Shown in pieces: positions 22,601-35,145 of a stretch of 64,000 bases of DNA. This DNA is from Bolinopsis microptera (lineage: Eukaryota; Ctenophora; Tentaculata; Lobata; Bolinopsidae): positions 17,331,919 through 17,395,918 of the forward strand of contig NC_087076.1 in the NCBI RefSeq assembly GCF_026151205.1. The letters run 5' to 3'. A program made the position numbers and the translations under genes. The notes beneath the pieces are model-generated. The model was not told the origin of the DNA and did no database searches. It was given only the letters and a program-made list of their open reading frames with translations. Within the stretch, counting starts at the first letter, position 1, and every line of letters begins with the position of its first letter.

Positions 22601-25600
22601 TGATATACACTGGCTGTGTACCTCATTACAGGGTACTCTTTCCGCTGAAGTTATACTCAAACCCACGTACGCGTACGGTATATTGTCTCGTATAATATGC
22701 ATATTGGATTATATAGTGAAGGCTGGCTGGCATGTGAGTATGTGGGACGATTGAAGCTAATCAGTGGCCTCCACAGATCAAGTATAGAATCCGTAGACTT
22801 ATCTTTTATATTCGCAGACTTACCTTTTATAATACCTGACAAGATCCAGTCAAACTGTAGTGCCATTACAACTGTACAATGTAAAATGTACATAGGGGGA
22901 TATAGTATTGTCTTATAATTGATCATATATATTATATATGTATATTAGATACTGTCAGCTGCGAGGATGTGAGCGAATCAAGGCTATAATCAGTCCCCAA
23001 ATGTACACATATTAAATAAGGTCACCTCTCACCATGCACCTCATTTAAATGGGAGAAGAACATGACAAAATGTAGCAACTTACAAAACTGTACACTTAGT
23101 TGGTCACATTGTTGGTCACGTGGTAGGTCACGTGTGACGTGTAATGATGACAAAGAGATGTAGTAGTGAGGATAAAGCCCACATCTAATGAGGTCACTCC
23201 CTTTAATTAACCCCACTGCTCTGGGGACGACAAGGTTAATGGTCTGTGTCTAAATAATGAGGCATGTATCTTGTATAATAGCTAATGTATAATTATTGTA
23301 GCACGTGTAATTGTGTAAGCAAATGCATAACTCGGATGTTGTAGATTCTGATGAAATGGTATTTGTCAAGGCGAGATGCTGTTTAGAGGTTCACTTTAGC
23401 AAGACTTAAAAGTTAAAACATTATTCTATAAATTCGTGGAAAGATACAACACTAAAAGTCTATAATAATATGTAGACAATATAATAAAATAGTAAAAAAA
23501 CTCCGATCAATAACGAGATCTAAATAATGTAATATTCGTTGCCATTCGGGCGCATCCCTCAGTCGCGTTCACTTCTTCTTATATATCTTCTTATCTTCTC
23601 TTATCTCTTCGTCTTCGTTGCCGGTATTTCATGACTCCTCTTCTCTCCTTTGTCACAAGGTTAACAATACCTAAACAGAGTACTTTATGTGAGCATGACC
23701 TGATCTTAACTGAATCATTATTAGTATTAAACTTCGTCAGCAATCTGAACTGTAAATCCAATGATACTCAATTCCTCGGCAGCTGTATGCAATGAAATTA
23801 AGTAGTTTCCCAGTTCCACCTCCCAGCTGGATGGTAAACTGGAACTACCAAAATTACTGTACAACAATCCCGCCAGTGCTTCCAGTACTTCATTGGTTGA
23901 GCTGTTGTGTTGGTTCAGAGAGCACGTGACTAAAATAACACGTGACTGTTGGATATAATACACCCGACGCGACAATCGACATTAAGTATATTCATTAAAT
24001 GAAATGCAATATGCAGTATTTGATGGTGTGTATTACATATGCGCTAACATCAGTGACCTGGACAATGACCTGGAAAACGCTTGCTGAAAATTGCAATTAT
24101 AAATCAATCTATTGACATTTGAATTATAGTTATTCGCATTTAACTGCCCGTACTGCTTTATCGACACGTACCATGTGTTCTGTCTGTTAATAATCGGACA
24201 ATAATTATTATCTCCTCGGTTGTAGAGAGAAGTTTAATTGAAGTGAGATCTGTGGAGAATAAGGCGGTTAAACGATCACAACTATTTATTCCACGCTTTT
24301 AAAAATGAATTAAATCCCGCCTTGCCAATATGAGCAGTGAGCTCGTCTTTATTGAGTTGATTTTACCATAACGGATCATGCCAGACTAAAATCCACCAGA
24401 TTCTGTGTTTTATTTCTATCTGTTTTCACATTAAAAAAATTGGCGAGGAACCATTTTTCATTCATTATTGACAAATAAAAACAATTAAAATATTATTGAA
24501 TTAGCTGTACCATTTAGTTCATGTTTTCATGTAAGATAATGAAAAGCCACAACATACCATTGTCTACTACCACCCTCATGTCTTACAATGTAACATGTAC
24601 CTACTCTAACGCGCTTCCTGTTGATTTATCTACAAAAACAGGGAAGTTTTACCGTGTAGTTGCTAATGTTAAATCTTAGCATGTTCTCCAAGAATTGTTC
24701 TCCAAGAATTGTTCTCCAAGAATTGTTCTCCAAGAATTGTTCTCCAAGAAGTGCGAATGGTCTAGATTCTAGAATGTATGTGGTTTAAAAAAATATTTAT
24801 ATCGCTGTTGTAGATTTGAAACGGGTTAAAGCCCAGCTCATATCTTACTATATATAAAGCGAGACGATATATATATATATATTTATCTGTGCCATTTTAC
24901 TGACACCACGGCATCAACTTTAACACGACTTTCCGCAAAAACCGTAAAAGATATACAACTGAAACTTTTTTGACTGGGTCAAATGCTTTAATGGCCTTCA
25001 AATCAGCATGAAAAAATAAAAAATTGGCCAAGAAATAGGAGTTTTAGAGCCCAAAATTTGGACCCCCAAGTGGTGTCAAAAACGCGAATTAAATAAGTAA
25101 TAATTATTTTAGTCTCTTGATTCTTGACACCACTTTAGGGTTAGACGGGTTCCTGCTAGTCTATATAAAGTATAAACTGACTGCTATCAGTATCATATAT
25201 CCACCAAGATACTCAACTGTAAGTGAATATGATAAGATATTAATGGGTAGCATCCAATCTGTGCAGCAGATCAGCAGTAAATACGTTTTTCACTTGGCTT
25301 AATAGAGCTAGTTTTTTACTGGAAATACGTTGGACCGCATAGTTTTCTGCAAATGTTATTAGGCTCTCGAGTCAATGTACATTGGGATGCGCTTAATACA
25401 TATAATATTATACATGACATTCTTATTTCTCAAACTACGCTGTGTTGAAATGTTATCTTATTTGAACAGTGGAACTGTATATGATAACACACAACTGTTA
25501 TCGGGAAAGTGTTACCTTGACACTTTTAAACTTATCAAATGTAGTTGTCAATCCAGAGTACGTCACCATACCATGACCATTATACACACATCTCTAATGT

Positions 25601-28600
25601 ACAATATTCTAGTATTTTATGGTACACTATCTTGATTCTTGCCACCACGACAAATGACGTCACAAACCACGACGGGGCATGATATTTAAGGCGGTTTTAC
25701 GTCACAAAGTCGCGACGGAAAACTGCTCTATATCATGCTCCGTGGTTTTTAAAAGCTGCTACTTGAGTAACAAAACTGTAGCAGTAATGTTGCCCTGAAT
25801 ACTAAGATAAAAAGAAATCACTTACACTTCATGATCATAGTGCCAGGGTATGATACCCTGCTACGTCTCAGAGCCAGATTTACAACTCTTAATGAAACTA
25901 AGTTTTAAGAGAGCTCTCATCTTATTTCTCAAGTTCTGGAGCCAGGTGTTATTCTCCGTACTGTGTACCTGATTTCTATACGTTCTTATAAATTATCTGA
26001 GTTTAGAGTAGTCAATGCTCTGGTGAAATACTGATAAGAAAAGACCGATCGATGGTAATTTACGGTGTATCAAATTACACGTGAATAATTGTGCATCATA
26101 AGGTGACATGTAGAGTAATAAACGTGAGAGTGGAAGTTTAGGCTAAAAACAACGCTAAATGAAGCAGTTCAATTGTTATTTCGAATTTCACTTCGAAAAG
26201 TTAAAAATAATCCCTAAAATATTGAGTTTATTTTTAACTACTTTATAGATTCTTCTTCGTAGATAACCGATTTCATTCATGGTAAACGTGAGCCAATCTA
26301 GTAAGTTTTCCCACATGATGCGAATTTTTAGGGATATGGTTTCCAGTATTATGAATTAATTCTAGAAATTACTATCTATCACTGGCATGTTTTCTTACGG
26401 TAAGATAACCTGATCTGAGGCGTGACGTTATACCCGAGAATAGGAAGGGGATCACAAATTATCAATATAGACAAAAATGTTGCATTCTTTTATGACAGCA
26501 AATATTCAAACGTACATCGCGATTACCCCCCCCCCCTCCCCTTTACATGCACCAGAAAAAAGATGAAGCAATAGCCTTTATCGAGTTAATAAGATTAGGA
26601 GCGTACTTTCAGACATTTCTAGTATACTCCGGCGTATGTGACTTCTTTTTCTCGTTATTAGATACATATCTCCCATTACAGAAATACCTTACCACAGTTA
26701 TATCACTTTTAGTTAGACTCCGTTCAACTCACAGAAATCGCACACATTCCACAACAAGACAAGTCACAATCTCTATTATATTATAATCTGTATCATTAAA
26801 ATATAACAAACTTACCCGAACTATCACTCAAGGTAAGGATATTTTGTACACAGCGACGTTGAGTTTTTAAGTTTTACCAAAACAATTGGACCGATATTTT
26901 GTCGAGCACAATTCTCGAGCCAAACCCGTGTGCATGTTGACTACAATTGTCAACACTTGGCTTTACAATACTTATTTTTAACTCACCACCCCCCTACGTC
27001 CATATGGTCTGTTTGTTATGTGACATTTTATGAGCTGTGTTATGAAACTTGATAAGTACTAGCTGCACCTGCCAAGTTACATGTATTGAAACGCTCATAT
27101 GATAGGTGCATATATATGATATTTATAGTGGTCATTGTCTTGAAGAACTTACGAAAGACAGGAATTTAGTATGCTCCTTGTGTCCCCCGAGTATGCTGTC
27201 TGGTCCAGTGCTTAATAAAGTTTTGAAGGAATGTTTGGAATGCAATATCTTAGTTCATGTTAGGTGGCACTAATGTCGCTGTTAAAATGTTGTGAATATC
27301 TGTTATTAATGGGATGCTTTGTGCGTCACGTATGGGGTTGTAAATGTTGCAAAATCTCTGTGACGCCGACTTAAAGTGCCTGTAAAATGAACATTTACAT
27401 GCATCGGGTAAGTTAAGTGACCTCTTGAGTCGGCGTTGCTCTAGCGGCAAAGCTTATTACAGCTCTAAATAGGTTAACGTTCAATGAGGAACAAGGGAAG
27501 TAGAACTTCCATGTTTGTGTTCCAGAAACTTCATTTCTTAGAATTTCGGCAAAGAATTTTCAAGTATTTATCGATACTACAATAAAGAAAATGACCTCAT
27601 TATTTTCAGATCTGTGGAATGGGGTTTTCCTCTGTTCAAACCTGTCCCTGTTCGTGCTACTACCCTTCTCCTTCTTCTTTCTTGAATCAGAAGGATTCAC
27701 TGGATCACGGGTTAGACAATTTACAGAATTATTATGCCCGTTTTATTAATCTTTCTTCCCACAATTTGCTAATTTGTTCAACATATTAATCCCCGTGTCT
27801 CATATCTTGGTCGATTACGTCAAGCTGCAAGGTCATTGGTCGTGCAGTTAGAAAAGGGTTTAATGTTTCTCATTTCATCTGAGCTTAGTTCATAATTAGC
27901 TGAATTTTAGCACTTAAGATTAGTCTTTTCTCAACAATTCGTTTCGAATGGCAAATTTTGAACCACTAAAATTTCCGGGAAATGGGTTCAATCATTGTTC
28001 AACTTCACGGAACGCGCGAAAACATATTATAGAATTAAAGTCTATTTTTCGGCCTCATGCGACTACAAAGTTTAAAGCATTTACTGTGACAGGAAATGGC
28101 GCGCGCACTATAGTTCACATAGGATACGATCGATATTGAGCTCTAGTTCCATACTGTCCTCTCTTCGCCCATGCAATTGTCAATACTTGAAAGTTGAAGT
28201 TAATGGTGCACTGCACTCCTGTCTCCTCGGCATCAGCCATCAGGCATGTATTGAAAAAATAGCGAGGACAGCATTACACATTTTCTCGAAACGAATATAT
28301 GATTGTCAAAAATCGATTGCTAAAATGGCAATGATAAATTTTGTAGCGCGATGCACTACTGGGTCGCGCGCGCATCAAATAATGCTTCTCGCAACCACAC
28401 TTCGGTAGATCGGCGAGATGCACCACTGTGCCTCACCGAGCTGCGAAGGATTGACATCGTGAATCAATGTTAAATTATGATGAGACAATTTCTACGTTCA
28501 CAGAAATTATAAATATCGATAACTAAGTATTTAAACTATATAGAATGGAAGGGTCATGGCTGTTATCAATCATACCTAAATCACATTAACTAAATGCAAT

Positions 28601-31600
28601 CGTCATGTCTTACTGTTCTTATTGAGCTGTAAAATCAGATTACATCACGTGACCACGTGTCTCACCAATCATTATACAAAATCGACACGTTCTCAGTTCT
28701 ACTTCATAACTCTGATAATTCGCGAAAACCAAGATAAAACCGTTCGCTGTGAGGAACATCTGTTATTGCTTCCAAACAGTTGGCGATATGCAGAAAGATA
28801 AGATTTGTCCATAAACTGGTAATAGTCACGAGAAAACGGGTTTGCGGCATTCCAATGTGGAATCTTATCAAAGTTACTAGTCTTCAATTTTTTTGCAAAT
28901 AACTGGTTCGTAATCTGACCCTCCGAGAGCATGGTTCTTTGTCTTATGACAGCTTTAAGTAGGAGTGCGTTAGACATCATAGTTCCCATACCTAGCCCCC
29001 CTGTTCCATACATCATAGCCATGTTACCTGCGGGAGCACCAAAACGAAGGAAATTATGTGCAGTTACGCCTCTCGAGCAACTTCTCAGAGATAAGATATC
29101 AAACTCTATTCCTTTAGAATCTAGTCCTAATCCCCGGGTCATGATGGCACTGATAATGTTGAGTGCTGCTTCAGGGTGAGCGTGTTTATAAGGGAATATG
29201 GCCCCACCAGACCCTTGAATAGCCATTACGTGATAAAGTTTGCCAGAAATCTCTACCTCTCGCTCAGCCATCATCCGCCAGTGTCTGTTACCATTTCTAA
29301 AATCGTCCCTAAACTTGATAATTTCTCTTTCCCCGATCACCAATTTATCTATTTTAACAATGAAAACCATCGTGCTCCCTGTCGCTAACATCATTCTAGC
29401 CATTAGATTGTTCGACTTAAAAAGTGAGTTAACAAGAGAGCCCTGCTTAGTCTTAACCAGTAGCTTTGTCATGGAAGGTCCAAGTGAAAGGTGAAGAGTG
29501 TTGACGTGGGTCACTGACTGCTCTCCAGTAACACAGTCCTCCCAGACTACCCTTGTCACTACACAGTCCTGTCCGTTACTTGTGGGCTTTACCTTCACGC
29601 TTTTCAACCTTGAACTATCCCTCACCACTCCCCCGTTCTGTTCTATATCTCGCTCAAAGTGCTCGTCAATGTCCATTAAGAGAGCTCCGTCAAGAGGACG
29701 CTCAACAAGGTTCAATATGTACTCAGGATCATAACCACGTGACGCTATCTCATCTCTCGAGAGGGCTCTAATCTTAAGAAGTCCTGGCCCTACTACTCTT
29801 TCTAATCTACCTATGTCAACAAGTCTAGGTGGGTGTTTCCTCCTCCCGGCATTGCCATCTAGTGACATGTTTCGCTGATTTGATGGGTACATGACGTCAT
29901 AACCCAGTTTCAGTTCCTTGAGTATGAGGGGGGAGCGTGTGGCGTGGTGAACTGAAGTGTAAGCTATTGTCTTGTCAGCTGGATTAAGTGCTGTTCCTCG
30001 AATGTAAAGTCCAACGTCTTTGAGAGCGTTCCACTGGTTTTTCATCGCCATCCACAAATTTCCAGGATCACACAACAGAGCATTGAAATTGATTCTGACG
30101 TTCATCCACATTCCATCAGTTTTAACTTTGTTAAGATAACTTGAATAGTGGAGTCGCCGATGAATACCATCAATGAGTGTCCTAAACGCAACATTCAGAC
30201 CATTGCTGTCGAAGCCGTAATACTGCGGACAAATAGTACACGGAACGTAACAGGATGCGGACCCCTTCCAGTTAGAAATCCCTCTCAGCCCATCGTGAGC
30301 ATACAGAATTTTATCACCGTCCTGTGACTGTGCCTGTATGACAGCCCCGAATATAGCAGCAGGTCCCCCCACATAAACGTCCCACTTCTTCTCGTTCACA
30401 CTATCCGGATCACAGTCCTCCTCCACTGTTATTACGTTTTCTCCCTCCTCCCAGAGTTTATAGTCGCTTGTCTTGTTCTCTCCCACATTTTGATGACGAT
30501 GCACTTCCGGGAAAACTCTTTCAAAAAACTTGGAGACGTCATCTGGACCGTGAATAACCTCGTCCAGCATCCTCTTTTGTCTAGTTCTGGTTTCCAGCTC
30601 ATTTATTATGGCATATCCGCTGGTAAATGAGGGCAGGTCTGCAGCAGTCAGACCGATTTGAGGAAAAGTTCTTGGGTCGGGCTTCATTCGTTTTCCTATC
30701 AAAACATATTATCAAAATATAATTAACATCATCATTGTGTTTGCTAGATTTTCTTGTTCTTAAACATAGGAACTGCTCAACTGCTTATCGGATGCAGATG
30801 GATGAAATTATTAATTCTGCTAATAAAATGATTCCATCTCGATAGTAAATCATTATATCAGCTGTGGCAAAGAACTGTTCCTTCAGAAAACATTCTACAA
30901 ATTTTTTTGCGTGTTGGCAACAATATAACAATAGCATCAGCAATTGAACAAAAACAAACATTTAGTATAGACTTGACGGTATGGTGGACAAGTTCACTCG
31001 TAAAGTTATATTTACATGAAAATATCTTGTTATGTCCGTAAGAAGTCACGGGATGGTGAAACAGTTCATGATACTGTTAATCAGTTACGTACAGGTAAAT
31101 CAGTCACGTATATAACATGAGGTAAATCAGGTTTACCATAATCTAGAACGTGAGCCATAATTTTATTACCTAAATTTGGAAACTTTTCAAGTCACGGGGA
31201 CCGGAATAACTTTGATTAAGTTCGGTGCCAAATTTAAAGGGGGCAGTAGAAAATAGCTCTATATAGAGGAATTTGAGCCGAGCACTAGCACTGGTACTAA
31301 CAAATCTCTCTTCAGGGAATCGTGGCTCGGATCAAGGAGACGTTTACAGTGCTGGTTTTACTGAGTCTGGTAACAGCAGGTTGCTCCTTGCTCATAACCC
31401 GACTTATCGGCACGGATACGGCTCCTCTCACCCTGACTCTCGTCCTCAGCACTGTCTTCTCGGGTTAGTTCTATTTTTACGTATATTATGAATTTATATT
31501 GGCAGACATTTCATTCATACTGTTTTCTTTGATCATTGTTTATTTTATTATGCACCTGACTAGTTGTTTGAAATTGTAATTTGAGTGATTTGTAAATGTT

Positions 31601-34364
31601 GCGTTAAATATCTTGCAGGCTATCTTATTTAACATTCTCATCTTTTCAGAGAAGATAGTAAAGTCCCCTTGGTTCATGTACAGCTACATGTACTCTATGA
31701 CGTCACTTTTGGGCGTGGCTGTGCTTCTCGTGTGTACACCATTAGGACTTGCCCGGATATTCAGTGTCATTGGAGCCATCGTCATGAAACCCCAGGTTTT
31801 TACCTTTTAAACTTGGCAATATTTGCGTAATTTATGACATTTCCTGTCTTTATCTCCATAGTACTGACTACTGCCTCGAGTATTCCTCTAAGAGTTGTCC
31901 ATTAGAACTCATTAGCATTTCAACACATAGAACGTTATGCCCATAGAACGTTATGCCCAGAATGTCAGAATGATTTCCCAGCCAGCAGATCGTCGCGCCC
32001 AGACCGACACTACAAAATTATAACATTATATTTCGGCTAATGACTAATGAGTTAATTCATTTTTGCAATCAGCTGTTGGCTGCTCTGGGTCTGGAAACTG
32101 ATATAATTGCTCCACTGCAATTATTTTAATCTAATTCTTGCGATTATACTGTATTTTTTAGATCATTGCTAATATTTTAACGGAGAAACCAGCTGGTTTG
32201 AGTTGGTTTGAGTATTTAAAAATGTGATCATGTTAATAACTGAGAATTCAAGGTTGAATAAATCACAAATTAATTGAAGATCATGAATGTACATAATATA
32301 TCAGTTCCACTCGAAAAGTACCTAAACTCCCAAAACTGTAAATAGTCGTCGAAATATCACGATTAACAAAAAAGTATACAAATATTGTCTCAATATGTAT
32401 AGTAGTCTCTTAGATCTAGTAGTCTCTTATCTAAATTTATGAAGTTTATGGAGCGTCAAAACTCAAAACTCAAAATATGGCATTGAAAGATGGATTCATC
32501 GAATGTTGTTTTTGGTATTGTTAATGACGAATTTTTCTCTCGTTTATTTGCAAGAATTGCATTTATCATATTCATAATTCATATGATATTGCTAAAACGG
32601 TATGTAGTGGTTCACCTAGAATCTAAAAAGATGGTTCCAATAACATGATAAATATATAACAATACAACAAATCTTGTCCTTAAAATCACACTCTACTCCT
32701 GCAGTTATCGACCAGTCTTGATGAGCAAATAAACATGTTGGATCTCGAGAAGGAGTGGATTGAGCGAAACCTACGGGTGAACGGATTGACGGAGGAGACG
32801 CTCAAAGTACGACGCAATAGAGTCCTCCAGATCGAAGATTCGTTGGAAAACTTACAGAAGCGTAAAGCGATGTCACCATGGAGACGAAACTCTTTGTATC
32901 CTTGTGTACTCCTACTCCTCCTCTTCATCACTGTTAGTTTCTTGCTGAAATTATTTCGTAATTTCTTACGTTAAATTAGTTTAAAAATTACGGTTCTTAC
33001 CACTTTAAGTCTAAATTGAATATTAATTTACAGATATCATCCTCAATTATGATGCTAATTGCTATATATCGTATATAATATATATATATGTATATTATAT
33101 ATACATAATTATTTATCTTATACCATTCCAGGGTCTCTCAATTTCTATGGTGGTTTTCAATATTCTAAAGCTTTTGCTTGGTTACGGACCTCTTCCAGGA
33201 ATTGACGAGTCATTCGACAAGGTTTATATCATGAAATTATCTCTCACAGTTTAAAGTTGGGATAGTTTTTAAAAGTTTATCGAAATTCATTTTCTTACTC
33301 GGTACCTTAATAAAAACTTAATCAAGGTCTTGAAAAAAGAAAAACTACACATTTGCCGAAATAACAGCTCCAATATCTTCAGGAATTCCTGGACGCAAAG
33401 TACGACTCTTACATGGGCTCTCTAGGTGCCCTGATTGAGATCGGTCTTGTCGGCTACATTCTCGTAGCTTCTCTGGTCGGATTTTATACGACTGAAAAGT
33501 TCAGGTGAGAGTTAGATGTTCAATACTCCGTATTGGAAACAATGCCCAACAATATATTGCCAGACTTTCACGACTACGTTCTAGTTTCCTCCAAAGAGTG
33601 GAGTATTTTCTAATTTTAAATTAAAATAATCTTCATCGTCAGTACTCAGTATGTACATTCTCCTCATCGCGTGTAATTGCAGGTGGTTGATTCCTCGTCA
33701 GAAGAAAACACCAGTAACAACAATAATAGTTAACTGTGTTGTAGTTCTCGTTATGAGCTGCTCTGTCCCTCTCCTCTCCGCTATTCTTGGTAGGATTCAG
33801 TTAGGAGCAGATCAAATTAAGAACTTTTTCATCAATAACACAAAAACCCTACTAAAAGTATAACACCTACAACACCTCACACTCCTAGGTTTGACGAGGT
33901 TTGATCTGCTTGGCCACTACAGAACTGTGGAATGGTTGAAGAATGTCCACGTGATCTTCATATACAATGTGACTTTTGCGGTCCTTTCAGCTCTATGCTT
34001 GGTCAAGAAAGTCACCACCGCTGTTTTGAAAGAGGTACTGTTCTGATATTAAGATTTGTTAAATGTTGTTCAGAGTTTTGCAGATCATTTATGGCGTGTT
34101 ATTTTATAGTAGCAATGTCAGTATGATGTCCCATTTTTCGTTGCTATCGCATTCAAATTGGTTAACCATGCTATTATACAATTTACTGTAAATTATCAGA
34201 AATTAAGGTAGTCTATAATCCCAGTTTCACAAATGAAAATCATAACTGAAACTTTCGACCAGGTATGCAATCAGCTCCAGCCCTCGGCCCGAATACGGCA
34301 CAGGTTCTTCCTTCACATTTCAGCCTTCTGCGGGATGGTCGGATTTCTCAGACATCACAGATGA
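19637..34364 (+). CDS. LMBR1: LMBR1-like multi-pass membrane protein (LIMR family), 13 exons
   Basis: Thirteen exons join in perfect phase to give 512 residues: 19637-19720, 19858-19951, 20145-20175, 20392-20531, 27610-27710, 31316-31463, 31650-31795, 32705-32932, 33132-33221, 33383-33504, 33683-33789, 33889-34034, 34263-34364. All have GT-AG borders. Family marks in order: VVLYMISYAIICRFKR, LSVSLAASLLLP, LWNGVFLCSNLSLFVLLPFS, FFLESEGFTGS, LLVCTPLGLARIF, a coiled region LDLEKEWIERNL, YPCVLLLLLF, VGYILVASLVGFYTT, VPLLSAILGLTRFDLLG. Human LMBR1/LIMR are about 490 residues with nine predicted membrane passes. Family members are linked to lipocalin uptake and membrane signalling. ATG 19637 is chosen because the upstream ATG (19630) gives only a 5-codon uORF. 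A possible AATAAA lies near 34868. Confidence 0.93.
20780..20916. repeat. Nested inverted repeat with a perfect 54-bp palindrome
   Basis: Positions 20832-20885 form a perfect palindrome (GGTCGCTTGATATTTTAGC.. mirrored about TATA). Outside it, 31-bp arms at 20780-20810 and 20886-20916 (GTTATATATAACATTAAACA..) are perfect reverse complements. Only the left side has a spacer (21 bp). Possibly a MITE or a palindrome-forming rearrangement. Confidence 0.9.
23727..23934 (-). CDS. Possible 3'-terminal exon of an unknown minus-strand gene
   Basis: After an acceptor-like TGTTATTTTAG, an open frame runs to a stop at 23727 and reads like protein: VTCSLNQHNSSTNEVLEALA, WEVELGNYLISLHTAAEELS, IIGFTVQIADEV. 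It has helical, amphipathic composition and no repeats. No partner exon upstream was identified. It could be a gene fragment or a chance frame within the LMBR1 intron. Function unknown. Confidence 0.3.
24683..24752 (+). repeat. Five-unit 14-bp tandem repeat
   Basis: GTTCTCCAAGAATT is repeated about five times head to tail, with the last unit diverged (AAGAAGTG). It lies inside an LMBR1 intron. Confidence 0.9.
27711..28698. other. LMBR1 intron segment downstream of the nested gene
   Basis: No gene supported; the 3' UTR of the nested minus-strand gene should lie near 28500-28698. A CpG-rich patch occurs near 28090-28380 (GCGCGC words). Confidence 0.4.
28699..30702 (-). CDS. Intronless 667-codon gene inside an LMBR1 intron, opposite strand
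   Basis: A single uninterrupted frame with ATG at 30702 (a second Met six codons on). I do not recognise the family with certainty. A glycine-rich segment after a short beta-like run (WDVYVGGPAAIFGAVIQAQ, about residues 106-124) and a glycine/methionine-rich C-terminal segment (MMYGTGGLGMGTMMSNALLL) recall the dinucleotide-binding and C-terminal cofactor regions of FAD-dependent oxidoreductases. The glycine spacing is not the standard GxGxxG, so this is only a hint. Two Cys pairs (CYVPCTICPQYYGF) could bind metal. There is no signal peptide. It lies wholly within the 3.6-kb intron between 27710 and 31316. The lack of introns beside a 13-exon host suggests retroposition or horizontal acquisition. 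Confidence 0.7.
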   Translation of the reverse strand: MIGKRMKPDPRTFPQIGLTAADLPSFTSGYAIINELETRTRQKRMLDEVIHGPDDVSKFFERVFPEVHRHQNVGENKTSDYKLWEEGENVITVEEDCDPDSVNEKKWDVYVGGPAAIFGAVIQAQSQDGDKILYAHDGLRGISNWKGSASCYVPCTICPQYYGFDSNGLNVAFRTLIDGIHRRLHYSSYLNKVKTDGMWMNVRINFNALLCDPGNLWMAMKNQWNALKDVGLYIRGTALNPADKTIAYTSVHHATRSPLILKELKLGYDVMYPSNQRNMSLDGNAGRRKHPPRLVDIGRLERVVGPGLLKIRALSRDEIASRGYDPEYILNLVERPLDGALLMDIDEHFERDIEQNGGVVRDSSRLKSVKVKPTSNGQDCVVTRVVWEDCVTGEQSVTHVNTLHLSLGPSMTKLLVKTKQGSLVNSLFKSNNLMARMMLATGSTMVFIVKIDKLVIGEREIIKFRDDFRNGNRHWRMMAEREVEISGKLYHVMAIQGSGGAIFPYKHAHPEAALNIISAIMTRGLGLDSKGIEFDILSLRSCSRGVTAHNFLRFGAPAGNMAMMYGTGGLGMGTMMSNALLLKAVIRQRTMLSEGQITNQLFAKKLKTSNFDKIPHWNAANPFSRDYYQFMDKSYLSAYRQLFGSNNRCSSQRTVLSWFSRIIRVMK
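30703..31315. other. LMBR1 intron segment upstream of the nested gene
   Basis: The promoter of the nested gene should be here; no TATA-box or other site is convincing. No other coding sequence. Confidence 0.4.
31796..32704. other. LMBR1 intron 7
   Basis: AT-rich, with a short direct repeat (CATAGAACGTTATGCCC twice at 31926-31958) and nothing else. Confidence 0.5.
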
Positions 34365-35145
34365 CCAACACTAACCATGTCTCCAGGACATCAAACTCGA
34401 AATAATACAGATACTTGTGCTTGCTGAAATGACTGCTATTTCTTGACAGAGAACGAAAAATCCATATGATTATCTGCTTGTCGTTTTTACCATTGAATTT
34501 GAATGAATTGAATTTGAATTGAATACCGACATTTATTGTTTCTACTGTGCAAGTTTTCTGAAAAATACGCAGAAAGATGTACTGATGGGTTTAAATGACA
34601 ATTTGAAGAAGCATATTATATTGTTATTGCCGATTTTATTGCAATTTATAGAGATTTTTAGGCTATTACGAAGCGTTTTAATAAACTTTCTTGCAAGTTT
34701 CTTTTCTTTAGATCTTTAATGGACCAGTGCTACCATAGAACCTGAGGAGGACTTCCATTCGATCTTTTCAGTTACGGTTTTACAAAGTTGGGATTGCACT
34801 GGTATTTTAAAGATAAGCAACGTACAAACGATATTTTAAAAGAAATTTTAAGTGAGAATCTCGAGAAATAAATGTGAAATGAAAAATGCTATCTTTCAAT
34901 AAAGTGCTAAATTGCATGACAGTGACAGCAACATTTCTTGTTATCTACCAAGCTCATACGAAAACACATATATAATTTGATTTTCAATAAAACATGCTTT
35001 CAAAATACAATGCAGCAGTTAACAATATTACGTTTTATATATCAAAATAAAATGCGACAGAATCTAAATTGTAATATTGAGTGTTTTATATACCCAGCTG
35101 ATCTGATTTACTCACTTTCTTGTGATATAATTATTTTGTTATCGT
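34365..35145. other. LMBR1 3' UTR and spacer
   Basis: A poly(A) signal candidate AATAAA occurs near 34868. No other gene is seen. Confidence 0.45.

Larger units (their letters stand above)
20532..27609. other. Large LMBR1 intron 4 (7.1 kb)
   Basis: No confirmed coding sequence. It contains a cruciform-like inverted repeat (20780-20916), a 14-bp tandem repeat (24683-24752), CRE-like TGACGTCA sites and a small inverted repeat near 25660-25750, a C-rich run near 26526-26539, and one possible minus-strand exon (23727-23934). Confidence 0.6.

Noticed and set aside
24683-24752. Regulatory heat-shock-element array (TTCTCCAAGAA resembles nTTCnnGAAn)
   Set aside because: The match is loose, the block is a simple 14-bp tandem repeat deep in an intron, and no nearby promoter is seen.
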